From NCBI GenBank assembly GCA_947260025.1, contig CAMYON010000007.1, positions 1-63,359 of the forward strand: a stretch of 63,359 bases of DNA, read 5' to 3'. Both the position numbers and the translations under genes were made by a program. The notes under the pieces were generated by a model. It made no database searches, was not told the origin of the DNA, and saw only the letters and a program-made list of their open reading frames with translations. Position 1 is the first letter of the stretch. Each line of letters opens with the position of its first letter. Below are positions 17,866 through 27,485 of the stretch, one piece after another. This stretch comes from an uncultured Gammaproteobacteria bacterium. Its GTDB lineage: Bacteria > Pseudomonadota > Gammaproteobacteria > GCA-001735895.

Positions 17866-18440
17866 GGTTTTGCCTCCCAATCCGTTTTTGGCACGTAAAA
17901 TTCTGGCCAGAGATTCTTTACAACTTCCCCACTGCTCGACAGCGCAACGCAGGTATCGAGAATCGGCGGCTTCTCCCGCGTCGGCTGACTTGCCTCGCGC
18001 TCTTCGAGCGCCGCGTGCAGCGTCTGGTAAGCGGTAGCCGCAAGCTGACCCAGCAAGTCCATCAGGTGGGTGCAGCTTTTATCGGTACCAACGCGTTCAC
18101 GCGCCTGTTTCAACCATCCCGGGCCAATACGCAGGCCGACCAGGTCGCGCATCGATGCAGCGGCACGCGGGCAGATACTGAACGGCGTATGATCGGAGGC
18201 CGCCTGCACGTCGTGGATCAGAAAATCGAGATCGATGGTAAAACGCAACCACATATCGTGTACCGGCTCGCCGGCCCTGATCAGGCCGTCTCGATGGAAT
18301 TCGTCGTAGGTGCAGTCGTAAGTTCGGGTGTCGACTATGTGTACGTCGATGTCCCACAGTCCGTCGTCGCGTAAAAAACCCTCGCAATCGATTTTACGAT
18401 GGTGCTTTTTCTCGCGTGCGGCTGGTTTCGGCAATCCCAT
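17862..18440 (-). CDS. DUF2889 domain protein of unknown function
   Basis: A 192-residue protein from ATG 18440 (MGLPKPAAREKKHHRKIDC); a longer in-frame start at 18512 would overlap mvaB by 68 bases. The body (FLRDDGLWDIDVHIVDTRTY, then VHDMWLRFTIDLDFLIHDVQA and CTHLMDLL) fits DUF2889. No enzyme motif is obvious, although the pattern of conserved Asp, His and Cys could suit metal or substrate binding. It lies 4 bases from mvaB and overlaps the HAD gene, so it is co-translated with leucine catabolism genes. Function unknown. Confidence 0.82.
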   Translation of the reverse strand: MGLPKPAAREKKHHRKIDCEGFLRDDGLWDIDVHIVDTRTYDCTYDEFHRDGLIRAGEPVHDMWLRFTIDLDFLIHDVQAASDHTPFSICPRAAASMRDLVGLRIGPGWLKQARERVGTDKSCTHLMDLLGQLAATAYQTLHAALEEREASQPTREKPPILDTCVALSSSGEVVKNLWPEFYVPKTDWEAKP

Positions 18441-18444
18441 CCTG

Positions 18445-19353
18445 CTACCCCGCACGCTTGCGCAGCAGCGCGGTCGCGGCGCGCGACACCGGTTCGCGAC
18501 CGAGAAAATCACTGATATATCGGCCCGCTTCGAGCAGTCCGTCCATGTCGACCCCGGTTGCGATGCCCATGCCGTCTAGCATGTAGACCACGTCCTCGGT
18601 GGCGACATTGCCGGTGGCCCCTTTGGCATAGGGACAGCCGCCGAGTCCGGCGACCGAGCTGTCGACGACCGCAATGCCGCACTGCATTACCGCATGAATA
18701 TTCGCCAGTGCCTGGCCGTAGGTGTCATGAAAATGCGCGGCGAGTCGTTCCACCGGCGCGTGTTTGGTCAGAATTTCTACCAGGTCGCGCGCCTCGCCCG
18801 CGGTGCCGACACCGATAGTGTCACCCAGCGAGACCTCGTAGCAGCCCTTCTCGAAAAGTTTCTGCGTGATCATCGATACCGTTTCGAAAGAAACCTTGCC
18901 CTCGTAGGGACAGCCCAGTACGCAGGAGATATAACCGCGGATCTTGAGGTTTGCCGCCTGGGCCTCGTCGATCACCGCGTTGAAACGCTCGATGCTCTCG
19001 GCGATCGAGCAATTGGTATTCTTTTGCGAAAAGGTTTCGGTCGCGGCGGCGAACAGCGCGATTTCTTCGACCCCGGCCTCGAGCGCCAGTTCCAGGCCCT
19101 TCTGGTTGGGAACCAGCATCGGATAGGAAACGTCGGGGCGACGCTGGATCTGCTTGAACACTTCCGCACTGGTCGCCATTTGCGGCACCCACCTGGGCGA
19201 TACGAAGGCGCCGCATTCGATGACGGGCAGGCCCGCATCGGCCAGTTTTTCGATTAGCTGGACCTTGATTTCTGCCGGCACCGTAACGGATTCGTTCTGT
19301 AATCCGTCGCGTGGCCCGACCTCGACAATTTTGACGCGTTCGGGAAAACTCAT
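18445..19353 (-). CDS. mvaB: Hydroxymethylglutaryl-CoA lyase
   Basis: A 302-residue TIM-barrel lyase that splits HMG-CoA to acetoacetate and acetyl-CoA, the last step of leucine degradation. It has the N-terminal EVGPRDGLQNE (about 11-21, catalytic Arg and Asp), CVLGCPYEG in the middle, the metal-binding HFHDTYG and the signature GLGGCPYAKGATGN. Its start overlaps the stop of the carboxylase alpha gene by 4 bases. Also called liuE in the leucine cluster nomenclature. Confidence 0.96.
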   Translation of the reverse strand: MSFPERVKIVEVGPRDGLQNESVTVPAEIKVQLIEKLADAGLPVIECGAFVSPRWVPQMATSAEVFKQIQRRPDVSYPMLVPNQKGLELALEAGVEEIALFAAATETFSQKNTNCSIAESIERFNAVIDEAQAANLKIRGYISCVLGCPYEGKVSFETVSMITQKLFEKGCYEVSLGDTIGVGTAGEARDLVEILTKHAPVERLAAHFHDTYGQALANIHAVMQCGIAVVDSSVAGLGGCPYAKGATGNVATEDVVYMLDGMGIATGVDMDGLLEAGRYISDFLGREPVSRAATALLRKRAG

Positions 19354-21335
19354 CGACTCTCGACCTCCAGTAACACCAGGGTATCCCCCTCATCCACCTG
19401 GTCGCCAACGGCAAACAGGATTTCTTTGACGCTGCCGCTGACCTCCGCGACTATCGTGTGCTCCATCTTCATCGCCTCGATAACCATCAGCGTGTCACCC
19501 GGTTCGACAGTATCCCCAACCGCCACCGGCAGCGCAACAACCGCGCCCGACATTGGCGCCCGTGGGTGATCGGCGCCCGCGGCATCAATGCCGCCCGTAT
19601 CCACCCGGTCCGGAATTTCGAAGCGATAAGCCTGGCCGCGATGACCAAGGCTGATCGAATCGGCGGTACGAATCACCGGGAACTCGATGCGTTCGTCATT
19701 CAGGTCGAGCCGCATGTTGTGCGCATCGATCCAGCCGCCCGATAGCCGGTAACTCTCGCCATCCAGCTCGAAACGCCAGCCACCGTCGACGCGCCTGACC
19801 GCAACCACGGCGCTATCGCCGTCATGATCGAGCTCGATGTGCTGGGTAGCCGGCAGGTTCACGCGCCACAGGTCGTGCGCATCCCAGGCGGAATCACTGG
19901 CGCGATCATGCCGAATTTCAAACGCCGGCAAGGTGGCAGCCGCCGCCAGCACCCTCGCCTGCTGCAAATACAGCGGACTCTGCGCAAACAATCGCTCCCG
20001 ATGTTTGCCGATAAACCCGGTATCGAAATCGGCCGCGCCGAATTCGGATAGCGTAACCAGGCTGCCGAGAAAACCGATATTGGTGTTGAGCCCGAGGATA
20101 TGGTACTGCGACAGGGCATGGGCGAGTTTCGCCAGCGCCGCGTTTCGATCGGCGGCATGCACGATCAGCTTGGCGATCATCGGGTCGTAGTTGATACCGA
20201 TAAGATCGCCGCGACGCACCCCGCTGTCGATGCGCACGCCGGCGCGGTTGTCCGGCGGTTTCAGATAAAGAATCTGTCCCGCGGCCGGCATGAAGTCGCG
20301 CTGCGGCATTTCGGCATATATGCGTGCCTCGATAGCGTGGCCCTGGCAACCGATTTCGGACTGCTCGAGCGGCAACGGTTCACCCGCGGCGACGCGCAGC
20401 TGCCACTCGACCAGGTCCTGCCCGGTGATCATTTCGGTGACCGGATGCTCCACCTGCAAGCGGGTGTTCATTTCCATGAAGTAAAAGCTGCCGTCCTCGT
20501 CCAGCAGGAACTCGACCGTGCCGGCGCCGACATAGTTGATCGCCCTGGCGCAATCGATCGCCGCGGCACCCATGCGTTGCCGCAGGTCCGCGCCGAGACC
20601 CGGCGCGGGTGCCTCTTCGAGGACTTTTTGATGGCGACGCTGGATCGAACAGTCACGCTCGAACAGGTGCACACAATTACCCTGGGTATCGGCGAAGACC
20701 TGCAGCTCGACGTGGCGCGGCCGGGTCAGGTAGCGTTCGATCAATACCTTGTCGTCGCCGAAACTGGCGCTGGCCTCGCGTCGCGCCGAAACCAGCGCGG
20801 CCGGAAACTCCTGCGCATTCTCGACCAGGCGCATGCCCTTGCCCCCGCCGCCGGCGCTGGCCTTGATCAGCTGCGGGTAACCGATGCGTTTGGATTCCTG
20901 GCCGAGCCTGGCGTCATCCTGGTCCGCATCGTGATAGCCGGGTACCAGCGGCACCCCGGCCTTTGCCATTAGCGCCTTGGCTTCGCTCTTCGACCCCATG
21001 GCGTCGATTGCGCTCGCCGGCGGACCGATGAATACCATTCCGGCAGCTTCGCAGGCGCGCGCGAAACCGGCATTCTCCGACAGGAAACCGTAACCCGGAT
21101 GGATCGCCTCGGCGCCGCACTGTCGCGCCACCTCGAGAATGCGTTCGCCGTCGAGATAACTCTCGCTGGCCGCAGCGCCACCGATGCACCAGGCCTCGTC
21201 ACAAACCTCGACGTGCAGCGCATCCTGGTCCGCGCTCGAATATACCGCCACGCTGCGAATTCCAAGCGCGCGCGCCGTGCGGGCTACCCGCACCGCGATT
21301 TCCCCGCGATTTGCGATAAGTATCTTGTTGAACAC
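19350..21335 (-). CDS. liuD: Methylcrotonyl-CoA carboxylase alpha subunit (biotin carboxylase plus carrier)
   Basis: A 661-residue biotin-dependent carboxylase alpha chain. The biotin carboxylase domain starts MFNKILIANRGEIAVRVART and has the ATP-grasp loop ASAGGGGKGMRL and EMNTRLQVEHPVTE. A middle domain follows, then a C-terminal biotinyl carrier domain with EAMKMEH (modified Lys). Length and operon position (ivd, beta subunit, HMG-CoA lyase) identify the 3-methylcrotonyl-CoA enzyme rather than the propionyl-CoA enzyme. It starts 3 bases downstream of the beta subunit stop. Confidence 0.94.
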   Translation of the reverse strand: MFNKILIANRGEIAVRVARTARALGIRSVAVYSSADQDALHVEVCDEAWCIGGAAASESYLDGERILEVARQCGAEAIHPGYGFLSENAGFARACEAAGMVFIGPPASAIDAMGSKSEAKALMAKAGVPLVPGYHDADQDDARLGQESKRIGYPQLIKASAGGGGKGMRLVENAQEFPAALVSARREASASFGDDKVLIERYLTRPRHVELQVFADTQGNCVHLFERDCSIQRRHQKVLEEAPAPGLGADLRQRMGAAAIDCARAINYVGAGTVEFLLDEDGSFYFMEMNTRLQVEHPVTEMITGQDLVEWQLRVAAGEPLPLEQSEIGCQGHAIEARIYAEMPQRDFMPAAGQILYLKPPDNRAGVRIDSGVRRGDLIGINYDPMIAKLIVHAADRNAALAKLAHALSQYHILGLNTNIGFLGSLVTLSEFGAADFDTGFIGKHRERLFAQSPLYLQQARVLAAAATLPAFEIRHDRASDSAWDAHDLWRVNLPATQHIELDHDGDSAVVAVRRVDGGWRFELDGESYRLSGGWIDAHNMRLDLNDERIEFPVIRTADSISLGHRGQAYRFEIPDRVDTGGIDAAGADHPRAPMSGAVVALPVAVGDTVEPGDTLMVIEAMKMEHTIVAEVSGSVKEILFAVGDQVDEGDTLVLLEVESR

Positions 21336-21338
21336 CGG

Positions 21339-22949
21339 TTACATCCTGAAGATGCCGAACTCGGTGGCTTCGATCGGCGCATTCAACGCCGCCGACAGCC
21401 CCAGGCCCAGTACCCTGCGCGAATCGGCGGGATCGATAATGCCGTCGTCCCACAGGCGCGCGGAAGCGTAATAGGGATGTCCCTGGTGTTCGTACTGCGT
21501 GCGGATCGGATCCTTGAAACTGTCTTCGTCCGCCTCGCTCCAGGGTTCGCCGCGTGCTTCGAGCCCGTCGCGCCTGACCTGCGCCAGCACGGTCGCGGCC
21601 TGCTCGCCGCCCATGACCGAGATGCGTGCATTGGGCCACATCCACAGGAAACGCCCGCCGTAGGCGCGTCCGCACATCGCGTAGTTGCCGGCACCGAAAC
21701 TGCCACCGACCACCAGCGTCAGCTTGGGCACGCGGGCGCAGGCGACCGCGGTTACCATCTTGGCGCCGTCACGGGCGATACCGCCGTGTTCGTACTTCTG
21801 ACCAACCATGAATCCAGTGATATTTTGCAGGAACACCAGCGGAATCCGGCGCTTGGCGCACAGCTCGATAAAATGTGCGCCTTTCAGAGCGGATTCCGAA
21901 AACAGGATGCCGTTGTTGGCGACGATTCCGACCGGAATTCCATACAGGTGCGCAAACCCGCAGATTAGCGTGGTGCCGTAAAGCTGTTTGAACTCGTCGA
22001 AGGCGCTGTCGTCGACCAGGCGCGCGATGATTTCACGAATGTCGAAAGGCTTGCGCAGGCTGCTCGGCACGATGCCGTAGAGTTCGTCGACCGGGTAACG
22101 CGGTTCGATCACGTCGCGTAACACCAGGTCCGGCTTTTTCTGACGATTCAGCGTGGCGACGATGTCGCGCGCCATCGACAGCGCGTGTTCATCGTTATGC
22201 GCGTAGTGGTCGGCGACACCCGAGATGCGCGCGTGCACGTCGGCACCGCCGAGATCCTCGGCGCTGACGACTTCGCCGGTTGCCGCTTTCACCAGCGGCG
22301 GGCCGCCGAGAAAGATCGTGCCCTGCTGCCTGACGATGATCGACTGGTCGCACATCGCCGGCACGTAGGCGCCGCCCGCGGTGCAGGAACCCATGACAAC
22401 CGCGATCTGTGGAATTCCCTGCGCCGACATGTTGGCCTGGTTGAAAAAGATTCGACCGAAATGCTCCCGATCCGGAAACACGTCGTCCTGGCTCGGTAAA
22501 TGTGCACCCCCGGAATCGACCAGGTAAATACAGGGCAGGTTATTTTCCTGGGCGATGGCCTGCGCGCGCAGGTGTTTTTTGACCGTGATCGGGTAGTAGG
22601 TGCCACCTTTTACGGTCGCGTCATTGGCCACGATCATGCACTCCAGTCCATGAATCCGGCCGATACCGGCGATCAGACCGCCGGCCGCGACGTTGTCATC
22701 GCCGTACATCTGGTAACCGGCGAACTGGCCGATTTCGAGGAACGGCGAACCCGGGTCGACCAGACGATCGATACGGTCGCGCGGCAACAGCTTGCCCCGG
22801 CCCAGGTGCTTTTCGCGCGCACGCTCGCCACCACCCTCGGCGATCGTCGACGCCCTGGCGCGCAAGTCGGCGACCAGTTCCTGCATCGCGCTGCTGTTAT
22901 GACGGAACTCGTCGCTCCGATTGCTGATCCTGGATTCGAGAATGCTCAT
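21339..22949 (-). CDS. liuB: Methylcrotonyl-CoA carboxylase beta subunit
   Basis: A 536-residue carboxyltransferase from ATG 22949 ([15 protein letters not shown]). The same frame is open for 165 more codons upstream but those are the antisense-like shadow of the acyl-CoA dehydrogenase gene. The crotonase-fold halves show [31 protein letters not shown] and [18 protein letters not shown]. It transfers carboxyl from biotin to 3-methylcrotonyl-CoA. The start overlaps the preceding gene by 4 bases (ATGA) and it ends 3 bases before the alpha chain. Confidence 0.95.
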   Translation of the reverse strand: MSILESRISNRSDEFRHNSSAMQELVADLRARASTIAEGGGERAREKHLGRGKLLPRDRIDRLVDPGSPFLEIGQFAGYQMYGDDNVAAGGLIAGIGRIHGLECMIVANDATVKGGTYYPITVKKHLRAQAIAQENNLPCIYLVDSGGAHLPSQDDVFPDREHFGRIFFNQANMSAQGIPQIAVVMGSCTAGGAYVPAMCDQSIIVRQQGTIFLGGPPLVKAATGEVVSAEDLGGADVHARISGVADHYAHNDEHALSMARDIVATLNRQKKPDLVLRDVIEPRYPVDELYGIVPSSLRKPFDIREIIARLVDDSAFDEFKQLYGTTLICGFAHLYGIPVGIVANNGILFSESALKGAHFIELCAKRRIPLVFLQNITGFMVGQKYEHGGIARDGAKMVTAVACARVPKLTLVVGGSFGAGNYAMCGRAYGGRFLWMWPNARISVMGGEQAATVLAQVRRDGLEARGEPWSEADEDSFKDPIRTQYEHQGHPYYASARLWDDGIIDPADSRRVLGLGLSAALNAPIEATEFGIFRM

Positions 22950-24085
22950 GATTCGGTGGCTATTTCGCGCGCGATGACGATGCGCTGAACGTCGCTGGTG
23001 CCCTCGTAAATCTGCGCAACCCGAACGTCGCGGGAGATGCGTTCCAGCGGGAAATCCCGCAGGTAACCGTAGCCACCGAGCACCTGGATTGCACCAGAAC
23101 AGATTTGCTCGGCGGCCTCGGAGGCGAACAGCTTGGCCATGCTGGCCTGCTTCAGGCAGGGTTCGCCGGCATCGCGCAGTCGAGCTGCGTTGTGCACCAT
23201 CAGGCGCGAGGCTTCCAGTTGAGTCGCCATATCGGCCAGCCGAAACGCCACCGCCTGGTGTTCGATGATCGGTTTGCCGAAGGTAACGCGCTCCCTGGCA
23301 TAGGCCAGCGCGCACTCGTAGGCCGCGCGCGCCATGCCGACGCACTGTGCACCGATGCCGATACGACCGCTTTCGAGATTCATCAGGGCAATCTTGTAGC
23401 CCTCGCCCTCGGCGCCGATCAGGTGATCCGCCGGGATCCGGCAATCCTTGAGAAATACCTGCGCGGTATCGGACGCGCGCTGCCCCATTTTTTGCTCCAC
23501 GCCGCCGACCTGGTATCCCGGGTTACTGGTGGGAACGACGAAGGCGCTGATGCCCTTCTTGCCCGCCGCGGGATCGGATACCGCGAAAACGATCGCGACA
23601 TCGGCATTCTTGCCTGACGTGATAAAGGCCTTGCTACCGTTGAGTACGTAGTCGTCACCGTCTCGTTGCGCGCGCGTCCCGAGCGCGGCGGCGTCGGAAC
23701 CTGCCTGCGGTTCGGTCAGGCAAAAGCAGCCCAGCATCTCGCCCGCGGCCAGTGGTCTCAAATAGGTTTGTTTAAGGTATTCGCTGCCAGAGCCGAGCAG
23801 CGAACCGCAGACCACCGAATTGTTGACGCTGAGCACCGTCGAGCACGAGCCGTCGCCGGCGGCGACCTCTTCCAGCGCCAGCGCGAAAGACAGGTAATCC
23901 GCGCCGCTGCCGCCCCATTCCTCGGGAATAATCATGCCGTAGAGGCCGAGCTCGGCCATTTCGCGTAACTGCTCGGCCGGGAAATGGCCTTCACGATCCC
24001 AGTCGGCCGCGAACGGCAGCACGCGCTGCTGCACGTAGTCGCGCACGCTGTCGCGGATCAGACGCTGTTCTTCAGAGAGAGTCAT
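22946..24085 (-). CDS. Acyl-CoA dehydrogenase (short/branched-chain type)
   Basis: A 379-residue FAD enzyme from ATG 24085 ([20 protein letters not shown]); an upstream in-frame start at 24136 would invade the thiolase gene. Motifs: [23 protein letters not shown], and the C-terminal [33 protein letters not shown] region with catalytic Glu in IYEGTSD. It resembles butyryl/2-methylbutyryl-CoA dehydrogenases. With the isovaleryl-CoA dehydrogenase upstream, the operon holds two such enzymes, suggesting it also handles valine- or isoleucine-derived or short straight chains. Confidence 0.92.
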   Translation of the reverse strand: MTLSEEQRLIRDSVRDYVQQRVLPFAADWDREGHFPAEQLREMAELGLYGMIIPEEWGGSGADYLSFALALEEVAAGDGSCSTVLSVNNSVVCGSLLGSGSEYLKQTYLRPLAAGEMLGCFCLTEPQAGSDAAALGTRAQRDGDDYVLNGSKAFITSGKNADVAIVFAVSDPAAGKKGISAFVVPTSNPGYQVGGVEQKMGQRASDTAQVFLKDCRIPADHLIGAEGEGYKIALMNLESGRIGIGAQCVGMARAAYECALAYARERVTFGKPIIEHQAVAFRLADMATQLEASRLMVHNAARLRDAGEPCLKQASMAKLFASEAAEQICSGAIQVLGGYGYLRDFPLERISRDVRVAQIYEGTSDVQRIVIAREIATES

Positions 24086-24095
24086 CGGTCGGGTA

Positions 24096-25277
24096 TCAAA
24101 CCAGCTCGACTGCGACCGCGGTCGCTTCACCGCCACCGATGCAGAGCCCGGCGACGCCCTTCTTCAGGCCCCGGCGCTGTAATGCCGAAATCAACGTAAC
24201 GATGATACGCGCACCGGAGGCTCCGATCGGATGGCCGAGCGCGCAGGCGCCGCCGTTGACGTTGACTTTCGCGTGATCGAGCCCGAGGTCAGTCATTGCC
24301 GCCATCGTCACCACCGCGAATGCCTCGTTGATCTCGTACAAATCGACCTCGTCGCCTGACCAGTTGGCCGCTTCGAGTACCTTTTTCAACGCACCCACCG
24401 GAGCGGTGGTAAACCAGGCCGGTTCATGCGCGTGGGTGGCATGTGCGCGGATCAAGGCCAGTGGCTTCACGCCGCGCCTGCCGGCTTCGGACTCGCCCAT
24501 CAATACCAGCGCCGCGCCACCGTCGGAAATCGAGCTCGAATTGGCCGCGGTCACGGTGCCGTCCTGGCGAAACGCCGGACGCAAGCCGGGGATTTTTTCA
24601 AGGTTCGCGTTGAACGGCTGCTCGTCGGTATCGACCGTGACTTCGCCCCTGCGCGTCTTGAGCACGACCGACGCGATTTCATCGGCGAAGGCGCCGCTTT
24701 CGATCGCGGCCTGGGCGCGTTTCAGCGAGGTGATGGCAAACTCGTCCTGCTGCTCGCGGGTAAAGCCGTACTTGTCGGCGGTGGCTTCGGCGAATACGCC
24801 CATCAGCTTGCCCTTGTCGTAGGCATCCTCCAGCCCGTCGAGGAACATGTGATCGTAGACCTGGCCATGACCCATGCGGAAACCGGCGCGCGCCTTCGTC
24901 ATCAGGTAGGGGGCATTGGTCATGCTTTCGAGGCCGCCCGCCACCATAACCCGGTTGTTGCCGGCTTGCAGCATATCGTGGGCGAACATCGTGGCTTTCA
25001 TGCCCGAGCCGCACATCTTGTTAATCGTGGTGCAGCCGGTGCCAAGCGGCAAGCCGGCGCCCAGGCTTGCCTGGCGTGCCGGCGCCTGTCCCTGTCCGGC
25101 CGGCAGCACGCAACCCATGATGACTTCATCGATGTCGTCGCCCTGCAGCTGGCTGCGTTCGACCGCGGCCTGGATCGCGGTGGCGCCTAGTTGCGCCGCG
25201 TTGGCATCGGACAATACGCCCTGGAAGCCACCCATCGGGGTGCGGGCGATACCGGTAATGACGATATTTTCACTCAT
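24096..25277 (-). CDS. Acetyl-CoA C-acyltransferase (thiolase)
   Basis: A 393-residue thiolase with nucleophile Cys89 in NKMCGSGMK, His in GHPIGASG and the second Cys in CIGGGEA. In this operon it probably cleaves acetoacetyl-CoA, formed from the acetoacetate released by HMG-CoA lyase, or 2-methylacetoacetyl-CoA. It lies 10 bases downstream of isovaleryl-CoA dehydrogenase. Similar in plan to phaA at 15248-16426 but clearly a separate paralogue. Confidence 0.93.
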   Translation of the reverse strand: MSENIVITGIARTPMGGFQGVLSDANAAQLGATAIQAAVERSQLQGDDIDEVIMGCVLPAGQGQAPARQASLGAGLPLGTGCTTINKMCGSGMKATMFAHDMLQAGNNRVMVAGGLESMTNAPYLMTKARAGFRMGHGQVYDHMFLDGLEDAYDKGKLMGVFAEATADKYGFTREQQDEFAITSLKRAQAAIESGAFADEIASVVLKTRRGEVTVDTDEQPFNANLEKIPGLRPAFRQDGTVTAANSSSISDGGAALVLMGESEAGRRGVKPLALIRAHATHAHEPAWFTTAPVGALKKVLEAANWSGDEVDLYEINEAFAVVTMAAMTDLGLDHAKVNVNGGACALGHPIGASGARIIVTLISALQRRGLKKGVAGLCIGGGEATAVAVELV

Positions 25278-25287
25278 GATTCTTACC

Positions 25288-26451
25288 CTAAGAAGTTTCG
25301 TTGAACAGTTCCCGCCCGATCAGCATGCGGCGGATTTCGGAAGTGCCGGCTCCTATTTCGTAGAGCTTGGCATCGCGTAACAGGCGGCCCACGGGGAAAT
25401 CGTTGGTATAGCCGTTGCCGCCCAACGCCTGGATCGCCTCGAGCGCCATCCAGGTCGCCTTTTCGGCGGCGTAAAGAATCGCCCCGGCGGCGTCCTTGCG
25501 CGTGGCTTCGCCACGATCGCAGGCCTTGCCGACGGCATAGACATAGGCCCGGGTTGCGTTCATCGTGGTGTACATATCGGCGATCTTGCCCTGCATCAGT
25601 TCGAATTCGCCGATCGGCTGGCCGAACTGCTTGCGTTCATGGATATAGGGCACGACCGCGTCCATGCAGGCCAGCATGATGCCGGTGGGCCCGGCCGACA
25701 GTACCGCGCGCTCGAAATCGAGCCCGCTCATCAGGACCGCGGCGCCACGGTTGAGTTCGCCCAGCAGGTTTTCCGCCGGCACCTCGACGTCCTGGAACAC
25801 CAGCTCGCCGGTGTTGGAACCGCGCATGCCGAGCTTGTCGAGTTTCTGCGCGGTGGTGAATCCGAATTCCCGCTCCACCAGGAAGGCGCTGATGCCGCGC
25901 GAGCCCGCTGCCGCATCGGTCTTGGCGTAAACCACGACCAGGTCGGCGTCCGGGCCGTTGGTAATCCACATCTTGGTACCGTTCAAAACATAGCCTGCCG
26001 CGGTTTTTTCGGCCTTCATCTGCATGCTGACCACGTCCGAGCCGGCACCGGGTTCGGACATCGCCAGCGCGCCGATATGCTCGCCACTGACCAGTTTCGG
26101 CAGGTATTGCTGCTTTTGCTGTTCGTTACCGTTGCGGTTGATCTGGTTGACGCACAGGTTCGAATGCGCGCCGTAACTCAGCCCGACCGACGCCGAGGCG
26201 CGGCTGATTTCCTCCATCGCGACGATGTGCGCGAGGTATCCCATGGCGCTGCCGCCGTAGCCTTCCGGCACGGTAATGCCGAGCAGGCCCATGTCGCCGA
26301 GTTTCGGCCACAGCTGGTTGGGAAATTCGTTGCTGCGATCGATTTCGGCCGCCAGCGGCGCAATCTCGGCCTGCGCAAAATCCTGCACCGCGTCGCGCAG
26401 CATGTCGACGGTTTCACCGAGATCGAAGTTCAGGGACGGGATATGGATCAT
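25288..26451 (-). CDS. liuA: Isovaleryl-CoA dehydrogenase
   Basis: A 387-residue flavoprotein from ATG 26451 ([13 protein letters not shown]), the N-terminus typical of the family; a longer frame to 26559 would overlap liuR. Motifs: [44 protein letters not shown] and the C-terminal [20 protein letters not shown]. The Gly in place of Glu in EIGAGTSE is normal here, since isovaleryl-CoA dehydrogenase takes its base from another helix. It oxidises isovaleryl-CoA to 3-methylcrotonyl-CoA and lies 16 bases after liuR. Confidence 0.96.
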   Translation of the reverse strand: MIHIPSLNFDLGETVDMLRDAVQDFAQAEIAPLAAEIDRSNEFPNQLWPKLGDMGLLGITVPEGYGGSAMGYLAHIVAMEEISRASASVGLSYGAHSNLCVNQINRNGNEQQKQQYLPKLVSGEHIGALAMSEPGAGSDVVSMQMKAEKTAAGYVLNGTKMWITNGPDADLVVVYAKTDAAAGSRGISAFLVEREFGFTTAQKLDKLGMRGSNTGELVFQDVEVPAENLLGELNRGAAVLMSGLDFERAVLSAGPTGIMLACMDAVVPYIHERKQFGQPIGEFELMQGKIADMYTTMNATRAYVYAVGKACDRGEATRKDAAGAILYAAEKATWMALEAIQALGGNGYTNDFPVGRLLRDAKLYEIGAGTSEIRRMLIGRELFNETS

Positions 26452-26467
26452 CAGGTGCCTCCCGGTT

Positions 26468-26890
26468 TTAACCGTGGCTAAGCTTGCGTTGACTGGAACG
26501 AATTTCCCGCAACGCCGCCCCGGCGTTGGCGGCAATGCGTTCCAGGTCAGCCAGCGCATTATCGATATCCTTCTTCTGCGCGTTCAACACGTCGCGCCGC
26601 TGGCCGAGCTTTTCCAGCATCAGCTCGAGCTGGGCCTCCTCGCCGTGGCTCGAATCGTAGAGATCGAAGGATTCCCGGATTTCGGATAGCGACCAGCCGA
26701 GCCGCTTGCCACGCAGGATCAGCCGCAACCGCACGCGATCGCGTTCGCGGTAGATCCGGCGCGTACCTTCGCGCAGCGGATTCAGCAGGCCTTCTTCCTC
26801 GTACAGCCGCAACGCACGCGAGGTTACGTCGAATTCCTCGGCCAGCTGGCCGATGCTGTAGGTCTGGTTGCCGGTTTCGGTTTGATCCAT
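26468..26890 (-). CDS. liuR: MerR-family regulator of leucine/isovalerate genes (LiuR)
   Basis: A 140-residue MerR-type protein with the winged helix at about 10-75 ([20 protein letters not shown], then [20 protein letters not shown]) and a C-terminal dimer helix rich in Glu and Lys. It has no metal-binding cysteines. It is immediately upstream of liuA, the known place of LiuR, which binds a pseudo-palindrome in front of liu operons. A good candidate site lies at 27409-27430 between the divergent operons. Confidence 0.92.
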   Translation of the reverse strand: MDQTETGNQTYSIGQLAEEFDVTSRALRLYEEEGLLNPLREGTRRIYRERDRVRLRLILRGKRLGWSLSEIRESFDLYDSSHGEEAQLELMLEKLGQRRDVLNAQKKDIDNALADLERIAANAGAALREIRSSQRKLSHG

Positions 26891-26906
26891 TCGATTCTCG
26901 TCGGGT

Positions 26907-27350
26907 TTATTGCGGATACACCGCCATCAGGGTGCCGTGCATGGTCGCGACCAGCTTGTCGGCGCCATCGCTGCTGGCGTAGAGTTCGGATTCGGCAACG
27001 AAAACGCTGCGCCCGGGCTTGCGCACCTTGCCGACGGCGCGAAACAGGTCGCCGGCGGCCGGCGCCAGCAGGTTAATCTTGAATTCGATGGTCAACACCC
27101 TGGCCTCCGCCGGCATCAACGAGAACGCGGCATAGCCGCAGGCGCTGTCCATGATGGTCGAGGATATGCCGGCATGAATGAAACCGTCCTGCTGGGTCAG
27201 CTCGGGCCGGAAGGGTAACTCGATCACGACCCGGCCTGGCTCTACCTCGGCCAACGCCGCGCCGATGGTCGCCATCACCGCCTGCTCGTCGAAGCTGCGG
27301 CTTACGCGGGATTTGAACTCCGGGTCTTTGGGCTCGAACTGGCTGCTCAT
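26907..27350 (-). CDS. PaaI-family thioesterase at the head of the liu operon
   Basis: A 147-residue hot-dog protein from ATG 27350 (MSSQFEPKDPEFKSRVSRSF); a start at 27383 is also possible. The PaaI-type segment QQDGFIHAGISSTIMDSACGY is followed by TIEFKINLLAPA. It could act as a housekeeping thioesterase relieving CoA trapping when isovaleryl- or 3-methylcrotonyl-CoA accumulates. It precedes liuR by 16 bases and is therefore probably the first gene of the LiuR-controlled transcript, divergent from icmF. Confidence 0.85.
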   Translation of the reverse strand: MSSQFEPKDPEFKSRVSRSFDEQAVMATIGAALAEVEPGRVVIELPFRPELTQQDGFIHAGISSTIMDSACGYAAFSLMPAEARVLTIEFKINLLAPAAGDLFRAVGKVRKPGRSVFVAESELYASSDGADKLVATMHGTLMAVYPQ

Positions 27351-27408
27351 GTCGATACGGATCAGGTTTTCCCAAGCAAACAATAATTCTGATTAGCGGA
27401 TTGAGTAG

Positions 27409-27430
27409 TTGACGTTAACGTAAACGTAAG
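27409..27430. promoter_or_regulatory. Candidate LiuR operator between the liu operon and icmF
   Basis: The string TTGACGTTAACGTAAACG starts at 27409 and contains the palindrome ACGTTAACGT. Its style matches the A/T-ACG-TTAACGT pattern reported for LiuR sites as I remember it. It lies in the 135-base divergent spacer, 56 bases before icmF and 59 bases before the thioesterase start. Confidence 0.65.
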
Positions 27431-27485
27431 GTAGTTTAACGCGCCGCAGATTGCAAACAAAAAATCATCCCTTTGAGGCCCTGAA

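Noticed and set aside
22950..23444. A 165-residue N-terminal extension of the carboxylase beta subunit
   Set aside because: The segment is Arg-rich shadow sequence inside the acyl-CoA dehydrogenase gene; the true start MSILESRIS at 22949 fits the family length.
27384..27485. Cobalamin riboswitch in front of the B12 enzyme icmF
   Set aside because: The 102-base leader is too short and lacks the B12-box; regulation by LiuR is the better reading.
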